6,109 nucleotides of DNA from an uncultured Pseudorhodobacter sp. (GTDB lineage: Bacteria; Pseudomonadota; Alphaproteobacteria; Rhodobacterales; Rhodobacteraceae), in contig CALEMZ010000331.1 of NCBI GenBank assembly GCA_937910975.1, forward strand, positions 1 through 6,109. Reading direction: 5' to 3'. A program made the position numbers and the translations under genes. The notes under the pieces are model-generated. The model searched no databases, had not been told where the DNA came from, and saw only the letters and a program-made list of their open reading frames with translations. Shown in pieces: positions 1 to 5,491 of the stretch (position 1 is the stretch's first letter; the number at the start of each line of letters is the position of its first letter).

Positions 1-87
1 CTCGCAGCAACCGTCTTGTTCTGGCTTTGATTATCAATGAGTCTGGAGCCTAGGGTGCTTTATCTGCTGATGCCGCCAACCATAACC

Positions 88-140
88 CAATATGCTGTCG
101 CCCAAGACCCATCTCTTTGATCTTGGGCGACAGCATATTG
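88..140. repeat. Perfect 20-bp inverted repeat with 13-nt loop
   Basis: Bases 88-107 and 121-140 are exact reverse complements over 20 bp, separated by 13 bases (108-120). The outer flanking bases (87 and 141) and inner ones (108 and 120) do not pair, so the repeat ends sharply. As RNA from either strand it would fold into a very stable stem. Neither side is followed directly by a T-run, so it is not a classic intrinsic terminator by itself. Its right arm lies in the CAP-like remnant's frame and the left arm is an inverted copy of it, so an inverted duplication that truncated the gene is possible. Confidence 0.9.
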
Positions 141-141
141 C

Positions 142-167
142 GCGAGGGCGGAAAGGCCCGCTTTTTT
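142..167 (+). terminator. Weak terminator-like hairpin with T6 tract
   Basis: On the plus strand GGGC (146-149) can pair with GCCC (156-159), and GC at 142-143 with GC at 160-161 around a two-base bulge, giving about six pairs. Six T residues follow immediately (162-167). It lies just after the perfect inverted repeat, so a plus-strand transcript entering from the left could fold into the long stem and end here. No plus-strand gene ending nearby is visible, and on the minus strand the same bases lie in the CAP-like remnant, so it may be fortuitous. Confidence 0.28.
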
Positions 168-444
168 GCGATAGGCGTTGATCTGGTTGCTGGCTTGGTT
201 CAGCAGGGCTGTTGCCTGTGCCGGTTTGATGCAAGTGGTGGCGGTGGCAGGGCTTGTGGATGAAAGGCCGAAGGCAATTGAAAGGGCGCGAATGAGAGCC
301 GCAGCGTGCTCCTATGCCTATGCCGATTTCAGGAGCAGTTTAGGGCAGTTATTTTTTTTGGGCCAAGCGCAATACGCCAACCCGGCACCGTTCTGCCCAA
401 AATGCGGTGTGTTGGGGCGGATTTAAGGCTTTGCTAACCCTCTT

Positions 445-474
445 TTGACATGAGGGAGCAAGGCGGGCTTTGCT
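445..474 (+). promoter_or_regulatory. Candidate sigma-70-type promoter upstream of clpP
   Basis: A perfect TTGACA -35 hexamer lies at 445-450, followed after 18 bases by TTTGCT (469-474), which matches only three of six positions of TATAAT. Weak -10 elements are common in this group, but the call rests mostly on the -35. A transcript from here would have a leader of roughly 110 nt before clpP. A promoter closer to the gene cannot be excluded. Confidence 0.25.
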
Positions 475-591
475 CAATGGCGTGAAGTGGGCAGGGAAAA
501 TGCCTGTTGCCCTTGCAGGGGGCGGCACGCGCAACTAAGACTTGGGTAATCCTTAAGCTCGTAAGCTATTCACATAAACAGGCAGGCAAAG

Positions 592-1224
592 ATGCAAGAT
601 CCAATCGACCACTATATGAACACCCTTGTTCCCATGGTTGTGGAACAGACCAGCCGCGGCGAACGCGCTTATGACATCTTTAGCCGGATGTTGAAGGAGC
701 GGATCATTTTCCTCTCCGGCCCGGTGCATGATGGCATGTCGAGCCTGATCTGCGCACAGCTTTTGTTTCTTGAGGCGGAAAACCCGTCGAAGGAAATCTC
801 GATGTATATCAACAGCCCCGGCGGTGTAGTGACCTCTGGCCTGTCGATTTATGACACGATGCAATATATCAAACCGAAGGTTTCGACGCTTGTTATAGGG
901 CAGGCGGCCTCGATGGGTTCGTTGTTGCTGACAGCAGGCGAAAAGGGAATGCGGTTCAGCCTTCCCAACAGCCGCGTGATGGTACACCAGCCAAGCGGTG
1001 GCTATCAGGGGCAGGCGACGGATATCATGATCCACGCCCGCGAGACTGAAAAGCTCAAGCGTCGGTTGAATGAGATTTATGTGCGCCATACGGGTCAGGA
1101 TCTGGAAACGGTTGAGGCTGCGCTGGAGCGCGATAACTTCATGTCGGCAGAAGATGCCAAGGCCTGGGGCCTGATTGATGAGATTTTGGAAAACCGCGGC
1201 AAGTCAGAGCCAGAAGCGAAGTGA
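592..1224 (+). CDS. clpP: ATP-dependent Clp protease proteolytic subunit ClpP
   Basis: ClpP is the serine peptidase core of the cytosolic ClpXP and ClpAP proteases. Two heptameric rings enclose the active sites, and an ATPase ring feeds in unfolded substrates. The 210-residue length fits the family (207 in E. coli). The catalytic triad is visible: Ser107 in GQAASMGS, His132 in MVHQP, and Asp181 in ERDNFMSA, each offset by 10 from the mature E. coli numbering (97, 122, 171). The same offset puts the mature N-terminus at Thr11 (TLVPMVVEQTSRGER), so residues 1-10 are probably a short self-removed propeptide. The oxyanion/strand motif INSPGG is at 74-79. The ATG at 592 has only a weak purine-rich site (AGGCAAAG) before it, but the start matches the usual family N-terminus. 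clpX follows after 115 bases on the same strand. Nothing is missing or odd. Confidence 0.98.
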   Translation: MQDPIDHYMNTLVPMVVEQTSRGERAYDIFSRMLKERIIFLSGPVHDGMSSLICAQLLFLEAENPSKEISMYINSPGGVVTSGLSIYDTMQYIKPKVSTLVIGQAASMGSLLLTAGEKGMRFSLPNSRVMVHQPSGGYQGQATDIMIHARETEKLKRRLNEIYVRHTGQDLETVEAALERDNFMSAEDAKAWGLIDEILENRGKSEPEAK

Positions 1225-1229
1225 CCAGC

Positions 1230-1261
1230 CGCCCCCGGTGACGCAGGCCATTTCGGGGGCG
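1230..1261 (+). other. GC-rich hairpin in the clpP-clpX gap
   Basis: CGCCCCCG (1230-1237) and CGGGGGCG (1254-1261) form a perfect 8-bp stem with a 16-nt loop, starting six bases after the clpP stop codon. Only a three-base T stretch follows (ATTTGACA), so full Rho-independent termination is unlikely. It may instead cause partial termination, protect the clpP message from 3' decay, or help clpP and clpX be expressed at different levels. Confidence 0.6.
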
Positions 1262-1269
1262 ATTTGACA

Positions 1270-1298
1270 TTGTGAAGGCGGAGGCCATGGCCTAGACT
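1270..1298 (+). promoter_or_regulatory. Candidate internal promoter for clpX
   Basis: TTGTGA (1270-1275, four of six matches to TTGACA) is followed after exactly 17 bases by TAGACT (1293-1298, four of six matches to TATAAT). A perfect TTGACA overlaps just upstream (1264-1269) but has no -10 at normal spacing. The 10-bp palindrome GGCCATGGCC (1283-1292) fills the end of the spacer. Transcription would start near 1305 and give a leader of about 35 nt to the clpX ATG. This would let clpX be transcribed apart from clpP. The evidence is sequence match only. Confidence 0.3.
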
Positions 1299-1328
1299 TG
1301 GCCGACCAGCTTTTGAACGACGCAGGGC

Positions 1329-1334
1329 AGAGGA
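1329..1334 (+). promoter_or_regulatory. Ribosome binding site that fixes the clpX start
   Basis: AGAGGA lies five bases before the ATG at 1340, a good Shine-Dalgarno match at good spacing. The frame is open further upstream to a TTG at 1298, but the nearest GGAGG (1280-1284) is 13 bases from that TTG. The ATG also begins the family-typical N-terminus leading into the zinc finger, so translation most likely starts at 1340. Confidence 0.75.
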
Positions 1335-1339
1335 CTATA

Positions 1340-2605
1340 ATGGCTAATAATTCGGGCAGTGACAGCAAAAACACCCTCTATTGCTCGTTTTGTGGCAAGA
1401 GCCAGCATGAGGTGCGTAAGCTTATTGCAGGGCCAACCGTGTTCATCTGTGATGAATGCGTGGAGCTTTGCATGGATATCATCCGCGAGGAAACGAAATC
1501 CTCGGGGCTGAAATCATCCGAAGGGGTGCCGACCCCGCGCGATATTGCGAAGGTTCTGGATGATTATGTGATCGGGCAGGAGCATGCGAAACGGGTTTTG
1601 GCCGTGGCGGTGCACAACCATTACAAACGCCTGAACCATTCGTCGAAAAGCGATATTGAACTGGCGAAATCCAACATTTTGCTGATCGGCCCAACGGGTT
1701 GCGGCAAGACCTTGCTGGCGCAAACGCTGGCGCGGATTTTGGATGTGCCGTTTACCATGGCGGATGCGACCACTCTGACAGAGGCGGGCTATGTGGGCGA
1801 GGATGTGGAGAACATCATCCTCGAGCTTTTGCAGGCCTCGGAGTATAATGTGGAGCGCGCGCAGCGTGGCATTGTCTATATCGACGAGGTCGACAAGATC
1901 ACGCGCAAATCCGACAACCCTTCGATCACGCGGGATGTTTCGGGCGAGGGCGTGCAGCAAGCACTTTTGAAGATCATGGAAGGCACTGTTGCAAGTGTGC
2001 CGCCGCAGGGCGGGCGCAAGCATCCGCAGCAGGAATTCCTGCAAGTGGATACGACGAATATCCTGTTCGTCTGTGGCGGGGCCTTTTCGGGGCTGGAAAA
2101 GATTATCGCGCAGCGTAACAAGGGTTCTGCGATTGGCTTTGGCGCCGATGTGAAGGAACCGGATTCGCGCGGTGTAGGCGAAATGTTTGCCGAGCTGGAG
2201 CCGGAAGATTTGTTGAAATTCGGGCTTATCCCGGAATTCGTGGGCCGTTTGCCGGTGATCGCAACGCTGACCGATCTGGACGAAGATGCGCTGATCACTA
2301 TCCTGACCCAGCCAAAGAACGCTTTGGTCAAGCAATACCAGCGCCTGTTCGAGATTGAAGGTACAACACTGACCTTTACTACTGACGCGCTGGCTGCGAT
2401 TGCCAAGCGGGCCATCAAGCGCAAGACCGGCGCGCGGGGTTTGCGCTCGATCATGGAAGATATCTTGCTTGATACCATGTTTGAGCTGCCGGGCTTGGAT
2501 GATGTGCAAGAGGTAGTGGTGAATGAAGAGGCTGTGAACTCTGGCGCAAAGCCGCTTCTGGTGCATACCGAACGCAAGAAAAAGGGGCCGGCAAGCGCGG
2601 GCTGA
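1340..2605 (+). CDS. clpX: ATP-dependent Clp protease ATP-binding subunit ClpX
   Basis: ClpX is a hexameric AAA+ unfoldase that recognises degradation tags such as the ssrA tag and threads proteins into ClpP. The 421-residue protein is full length (424 in E. coli). In order: an N-terminal C4 zinc-binding domain with Cys15, Cys18, Cys37 and Cys40; Walker A GPTGCGKT (117-124); the pore-1 loop GYVGEDV (150-156) that grips substrate; Walker B IVYIDEVDK (178-186); the RKH loop (226-228); the ClpP-docking IGF loop (265-267); the arginine finger Arg303 in EFVGRLP; and sensor II Arg366 in TGARGLR. All key residues are present. The start is set by the ribosome binding site at 1329-1334. It shares strand and partner with clpP, but the 115-bp gap holds a hairpin and a possible promoter, so the two may be only partly co-transcribed. 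A strong terminator follows the stop codon. The lysine-rich tail ERKKKGPASAG is unremarkable. Confidence 0.98.
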   Translation: MANNSGSDSKNTLYCSFCGKSQHEVRKLIAGPTVFICDECVELCMDIIREETKSSGLKSSEGVPTPRDIAKVLDDYVIGQEHAKRVLAVAVHNHYKRLNHSSKSDIELAKSNILLIGPTGCGKTLLAQTLARILDVPFTMADATTLTEAGYVGEDVENIILELLQASEYNVERAQRGIVYIDEVDKITRKSDNPSITRDVSGEGVQQALLKIMEGTVASVPPQGGRKHPQQEFLQVDTTNILFVCGGAFSGLEKIIAQRNKGSAIGFGADVKEPDSRGVGEMFAELEPEDLLKFGLIPEFVGRLPVIATLTDLDEDALITILTQPKNALVKQYQRLFEIEGTTLTFTTDALAAIAKRAIKRKTGARGLRSIMEDILLDTMFELPGLDDVQEVVVNEEAVNSGAKPLLVHTERKKKGPASAG

Positions 2606-2614
2606 ATAAGGATC

Positions 2615-2636
2615 GGCGGGCTTCGGCCTGCCTTTT
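2615..2636 (+). terminator. Rho-independent terminator of clpX
   Basis: GGCGGGC (2615-2621) pairs with GCCTGCC (2626-2632) in a 7-bp stem including one G-U pair. It is closed by a TTCG tetraloop on a C-G pair (the very stable cUUCGg type) and followed by TTTT (2633-2636). It begins nine bases after the clpX stop codon. This should end the clpP-clpX transcript and separate it from the NDUFA12 gene. Confidence 0.88.
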
Positions 2637-2732
2637 CATTTGCTGCAGGGCGCGGGCGGGATTTCATGCCAATCAGGCTGGACCTTCGTCGCGCCTTGCG
2701 CCATATGAAGAGAAACGGAACCGGAGGCCGCG

Positions 2733-3107
2733 ATGTATTTCCTCAAACGCCTGTTGACCTGGTGGAACAGCCAGACAATCAGCACCCAGATTTTCACTTG
2801 GCGCAAGGGCCAGAAAGTTGGCGAGGATGCACAGGGTAATATCTATTACAAGACTGCGGATGGCAAACGCCGCTGGGTGATTTTCAACGGCGAGATGGAA
2901 GCTACGCGCGTGCCGCCCGATTGGCACGGCTGGCTGCATTTCACCTGGGATGAGACGCCCAGCGAGGCACCTTTTGTCCATAAACCGTGGGAAAAGCCGC
3001 ATCAGGAAAACCTGACCGGCACCGATGCCGCCTATGCCCCCCCCGGTTCTATCCGTCGCCCGCTTAGTGTTGCGCGCAAGGATTATGAGGCATGGCAACC
3101 CGAGTGA
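2733..3107 (+). CDS. NADH:ubiquinone oxidoreductase subunit NDUFA12 (B17.2-type complex I accessory subunit)
   Basis: This is the alphaproteobacterial homologue of mitochondrial NDUFA12/B17.2, a supernumerary subunit on the matrix or cytosolic side of respiratory complex I. The 124 residues carry the family pattern throughout: an aromatic N-terminus (FLKRLLTWWNS), GEDAQGNIYY (30-39), the block RRWVIFNGEMEATRVPPDWHGWLHF whose core VPPDWHGWLH is at 60-69, and the C-terminal KPWEKPHQENLTGTDAAY followed by PPGS. No transmembrane segment or signal peptide is expected, and none is obvious. The start has a strong GGAGG (2723-2727) five bases before ATG. The gene lies outside any visible nuo operon. 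It is isolated from clpX by a terminator, so it should have its own promoter in 2637-2722, where I see no convincing match. The DUF2155 gene follows after 23 bases and is probably co-transcribed. Confidence 0.95.
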   Translation: MYFLKRLLTWWNSQTISTQIFTWRKGQKVGEDAQGNIYYKTADGKRRWVIFNGEMEATRVPPDWHGWLHFTWDETPSEAPFVHKPWEKPHQENLTGTDAAYAPPGSIRRPLSVARKDYEAWQPE

Positions 3108-3130
3108 GTTTGGGGGCCATGGCATAACGC

Positions 3131-3490
3131 ATGACCAGATTTTCGATAATCCTTCTCGCGGCCCTGTGTGCTACTTCGGCCACTGCAGAATCGGCAGTGA
3201 TTGCCAAGGGCGGTGTGGTGCGTTGGCTGGATAAGGTTTCTGGTGAAACCGGTGATATTGAGCTGTCTCGCGGGCAATTGGCGCAGAGCGGGCGACTGAC
3301 AATTCAGTTGGATGACTGCCGCTACCCGGTCGATGACAGCCCAACCGAAGCCTACGCCCATCTTACCATTATGGACCGCCTGATGACCGGACCTGCCTTC
3401 AGCGGCTGGATGATAGCCTCAAGCCCCGCGCTTTCGGCCTTGGACCATTCGCGTTATGATGTCTGGATTTTGCGCTGCCTGACGGAGTGA
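3131..3490 (+). CDS. DUF2155 domain protein, predicted periplasmic
   Basis: This small protein (119 aa) of unknown function is typical of alphaproteobacteria. Residues 1-19 form a signal peptide: a short positive start (MTR), a hydrophobic core, then the AxA cleavage motif ATA before Glu20, so the mature protein of about 100 residues is likely periplasmic. The DUF2155 signatures are WLDKVSGETGDIEL (32-45), GRLTIQLDDCRYP (54-66), the aromatic FSGWMIASSPALSAL block (90-104) and YDVWILRC (109-116). The mature part has just two cysteines, Cys63 and Cys116, at conserved-looking sites, so a disulfide is plausible (inference). The start is the first possible one, because TAA at 3125-3127 closes the frame upstream. 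The GGGGG at 3112-3116 is 14 bases away, so the ribosome site is poor. Its last 37 bases overlap the end of aat on the other strand. The pairing with NDUFA12 suggests, but does not prove, a cell-envelope or respiration link. Confidence 0.92.
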   Translation: MTRFSIILLAALCATSATAESAVIAKGGVVRWLDKVSGETGDIELSRGQLAQSGRLTIQLDDCRYPVDDSPTEAYAHLTIMDRLMTGPAFSGWMIASSPALSALDHSRYDVWILRCLTE

Positions 3491-4095
3491 GGGGTTGGGT
3501 CATAGCCCATTGGATCAAAAGTGGCGTCTATCGCCAGCGCCGTAGCCAGCCGTTTATGATACGCCTCCCGAGAGATTTCGATTGCGCCGAGTGAGGCGAG
3601 ATGCGGTGTAATGAACTGCGTATCGAACAGCGTGAACCCACCCGCGCGTAGGCGGTGCACCAGCCATGCCAGCGCGACCTTGGATGCATCGGTGCGGCGC
3701 GAAAACATGCTTTCGCCAAAGAACGCACCCCCTAGGGTGACGCCATAGACCCCCCCTACCATCTCCGCGCCCTCCCACACCTCCAGGCTATGGGCAAAAC
3801 CGCGCGCGTGCAGGCTTTGGTAGAGGCTGAAGATTTCGGCGTTGATCCATGTTTCCTCCCGGTCGGCACAAGCGGTGACTGTGGCGGCAAAGTCAAAATT
3901 TGTTCGAATAGTGTAATTCCAATGGGCTATTCGTCGTGAAAGACTGTGGGAAATATGGAAATTATCCAAGTCAAAGATTCCGCGATGATGCGGGTCTACC
4001 CAATGCATACCTTTTGACGTGGTACTTTGTGCCATTGGAAAGACGCCAGCGGCATAGGCTGAGAGCAAAAGCTGTGGGGTTATCTTTTCAGGCAT
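3454..4095 (-). CDS. aat: Leucyl/phenylalanyl-tRNA--protein transferase
   Basis: Aat transfers Leu or Phe from aminoacyl-tRNA onto proteins with N-terminal Arg or Lys. This creates an N-degron that ClpS hands to ClpAP (established for the family in E. coli). The 213-residue protein shows the family blocks in order: AYAAGVFPMA (13-22), HWVDPHHRGI (31-40), ADREETWIN (77-85), HARGFAHSLEVW (96-107), MVGGVYGVTLGGAFFGESMF (112-131), DASKVAL (136-142), and FTLFDTQFITPHLASLGA followed by ISREAY (174-179). All are intact. The ATG at 4095 gives the usual N-terminus, and no alternative ATG, GTG or TTG lies in frame between it and the accC stop. It has no Shine-Dalgarno sequence: the bases just upstream are the U-tract of an intrinsic terminator. 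It follows accC after 33 bases and overlaps the DUF2155 gene by 37 bp at its 3' end. Neither clpS nor clpA is in the window. Confidence 0.97.
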   Translation of the reverse strand: MPEKITPQLLLSAYAAGVFPMAQSTTSKGMHWVDPHHRGIFDLDNFHISHSLSRRIAHWNYTIRTNFDFAATVTACADREETWINAEIFSLYQSLHARGFAHSLEVWEGAEMVGGVYGVTLGGAFFGESMFSRRTDASKVALAWLVHRLRAGGFTLFDTQFITPHLASLGAIEISREAYHKRLATALAIDATFDPMGYDPTPHSVRQRKIQTS

Positions 4096-4122
4096 AAGAA
4101 AAGGGGGGCACTGTAGCCCCCC
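4096..4122 (-). terminator. Intrinsic terminator between accC and aat, touching the aat start codon
   Basis: Read on the minus strand, GGGGGGC (4122-4116), loop TACAGT (4115-4110) and GCCCCCC (4109-4103) form a perfect 7-bp G-C stem. TTTTCTT (4102-4096) follows, then the ATG of aat at 4095. It starts six bases after the accC stop codon. It has the form of a Rho-independent terminator for accB-accC. It also takes up the place where an aat ribosome binding site would be. Confidence 0.85.
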
Positions 4123-4128
4123 GTAAGA

Positions 4129-5481
4129 TCAATGCTGGCCAAGCTGGGCATCGAGCCATTTTTCCAGCCAGTGGATGTTGTAATCCCCGTTCTGGACATC
4201 GGGTTCGGCCAGAAGCGTGCTGAACAGCGGGATCGTGGTGTCGATCCCGTCGATGATCAACTCCCCCAAGGCGCGGCGCAGGCGGGCCAAAGCCTCGGGC
4301 CGGTCGCGGCCATGCACAATCAGCTTGCCAATAAGGCTGTCATAGTAGGGCGGGATCGAATAGCCGGCGTAAAGCGCGCTATCCATTCGCACGCCCAGAC
4401 CGCCAGGGGCGTGGAACACCCGCACCGTGCCGGGGCAGGGCGAGAAGTTCGGAAGCTTTTCGGCGTTGATCCGCACCTCGATGGCATGGCCGTTGATCTC
4501 TAGGTCTGATTGGGTGAAGGACATGCCCATGCCGGCGGCCACGCGAATCTGTTCGCGCACCAGATCGACGCCAAAGATTGCCTCGGTCACGGGATGCTCG
4601 ACCTGAAGCCGGGTGTTCATTTCAATGAAGAAAAATTCTCCATCCTCATAGAGAAACTCCACCGTGCCAGCACCGATATAGTTGATCTTGGCCACGGCCT
4701 CGGCACAGATATTCCCGATCTTATTGCGCATCTCAGCCGTGATCGACGGGCCGGGGGCCTCTTCGAACACTTTCTGGTGGCGGCGCTGAAGCGAGCAATC
4801 CCGCTCACCCAGATGCACGGCGTTGCCTTTGCCATCACCAAACACCTGAATCTCGATATGGCGCGGTTTTTGCAGGTATTTTTCGATATAGACTTCGTCA
4901 TTACCAAAGGCATTCTTCGCCTCGGAGCGCGCGGTGCGGAAGGCTATTTCCAGCTCCTGCGCATTCTTGGCAACCTTCATGCCGCGCCCGCCGCCGCCTG
5001 CGGTGGCCTTGATGATGACCGGAAAGCCGATGCCTTCGGCCACACCAATCGCATCTTCAAAGTTGGCCACCCCGCCCTCGGAGCCGGGAACAACCGGAAT
5101 GCCAAGTGCCAAGGCGGTTTCCTTGGCAGTTATCTTGTCGCCCATGATGCGAATATGTTCGGCGGAGGGGCCGATAAAGGTGATGCCGTGATCTTGTAGC
5201 GCCTGAGCAAAAGCCTCGTTTTCCGACAGAAATCCGTAGCCGGGATGCACGGCTTGTGCGCCTGTAATTTCACAGGCTGAGATGATCGCGGCTTTGTTGA
5301 GGTAGCTGTCGGTCGAAGACGGCGGGCCGATGCAGATGCTTTCATCGGCCATGCGCACATGCATCGCATCGCTATCGGCGGTAGAATGAACTGCCACAGA
5401 AGCGATCCCCATTTCGCGGCAGGCGCGAATGACGCGAAGTGCAATTTCGCCCCGGTTGGCGATCAGGATCTTGTCAAACAT
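4129..5481 (-). CDS. accC: Acetyl-CoA carboxylase, biotin carboxylase subunit
   Basis: AccC uses ATP and bicarbonate to carboxylate the biotin on AccB, the first half-reaction of acetyl-CoA carboxylase in the cytosol. At 450 residues it is full length (449 in E. coli). The N-terminal domain opens with FDKILIANRGEIALRVIRAC and includes HPGYGFLSEN (79-88). The ATP-grasp part has MGDK with Lys116, Lys158 in VIIKA, and the glycine-rich loop GGGGRGM (162-168). Glu275 in TVEF and Glu287 in FIEMN are the metal-binding acids, followed by Arg291 in TRLQVEHPVTE. The C-terminal domain has IEVRINAE with Arg337, and PPYYDSLIGKLI (377-388). Residues line up with the E. coli sites at an offset of 0 or -1. 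AccC-only length with no biotinyl domain rules out a pyruvate or propionyl-CoA carboxylase alpha chain. It follows accB after 10 bases: TAAGGGG, overlapping the accB stop, supplies the ribosome site, so translation is probably coupled. Confidence 0.97.
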   Translation of the reverse strand: MFDKILIANRGEIALRVIRACREMGIASVAVHSTADSDAMHVRMADESICIGPPSSTDSYLNKAAIISACEITGAQAVHPGYGFLSENEAFAQALQDHGITFIGPSAEHIRIMGDKITAKETALALGIPVVPGSEGGVANFEDAIGVAEGIGFPVIIKATAGGGGRGMKVAKNAQELEIAFRTARSEAKNAFGNDEVYIEKYLQKPRHIEIQVFGDGKGNAVHLGERDCSLQRRHQKVFEEAPGPSITAEMRNKIGNICAEAVAKINYIGAGTVEFLYEDGEFFFIEMNTRLQVEHPVTEAIFGVDLVREQIRVAAGMGMSFTQSDLEINGHAIEVRINAEKLPNFSPCPGTVRVFHAPGGLGVRMDSALYAGYSIPPYYDSLIGKLIVHGRDRPEALARLRRALGELIIDGIDTTIPLFSTLLAEPDVQNGDYNIHWLEKWLDAQLGQH

Positions 5482-5491
5482 GGCTTTCCCC

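Larger units (their letters stand above)
60..304 (-). pseudogene. Probable remnant of a secreted CAP-domain (SCP/PR1-like) protein gene
   Basis: The minus strand has an open frame ending in TAA at 62-60. From the in-frame ATT at 293-291 it reads like a signal peptide (IRALSIAFGLS, then an Ala/Thr-rich stretch ending near ATATT). The next part resembles the N-terminal helix of CAP proteins: LLNQASNQINAYRKKAGLSAL, similar in pattern to the family's 'N..R...GL..L'. CAP proteins are usually secreted and much longer; here the frame stops about 28 residues after that motif, with none of the later CAP core visible. No standard start codon exists in this frame after the upstream TAG at 314-312. A Shine-Dalgarno-like AGGAG (313-309) lies four bases before CTG (304-302), and deleting one TC from the CTCTC at 298-294 would join that codon to the signal peptide. 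I infer a decayed start, a 2-nt insertion and a 3' truncation. Family assignment is from pattern only. Confidence 0.42.
1..591. other. Long stretch without an intact gene upstream of clpP
   Basis: No intact gene is supported here. Bases 1-59 show nothing recognisable. Bases 60-304 hold the CAP-like remnant with its inverted repeat. Around 307-337 there is a 7-bp stem (307-313 with 331-337) around a tandem TATGCC repeat (313-324), and a T8 run at 352-359 that is too far away to make a terminator with it. Bases 445-591 probably carry the clpP control region. The directly repeated TAAGCT (554-559 and 562-567) just before clpP is noted, but its role is unknown. No tRNA or rRNA is visible. Confidence 0.6.

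Noticed and set aside
178..426. Plus-strand open frame in the clpP upstream region
   Set aside because: It has a hydrophobic start but no ribosome binding site and no recognisable domain. It also runs opposite the CAP-like remnant, which explains the region better.
541..572. Heat-shock (sigma-32) type promoter CTTG...TATT just before clpP
   Set aside because: The CTTGGG and the TATTCA are about 20 bases apart, longer than the usual spacing, and the -10 match is poor.
1298..1339. TTG at 1298 as an alternative clpX start
   Set aside because: It lacks a properly spaced ribosome site. It would add 14 residues not typical of ClpX, and the ATG at 1340 has a strong SD.
1514..2566. Long minus-strand open frame (350 codons) opposite clpX
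   Set aside because: It mirrors the clpX codons, has low-complexity Arg/His/Gln-rich composition, matches no family I recognise and has no ribosome site. It is a shadow of a GC-rich gene.
1876..2667. Second long minus-strand open frame opposite clpX
   Set aside because: It is Ser/Pro/Ala-rich with no domain pattern and overlaps the clearly real clpX and its terminator.
2679..2707. Promoter TGGACC-17-CATATG before the NDUFA12 gene
   Set aside because: The spacing is right but the -10 matches only three of six positions. A promoter is expected somewhere here, but this one cannot be supported.
4510..5199. Plus-strand open frame (229 codons) opposite accC
   Set aside because: Its His/Gly/Asp-rich sequence mirrors conserved accC codons, and it shows no family motif.
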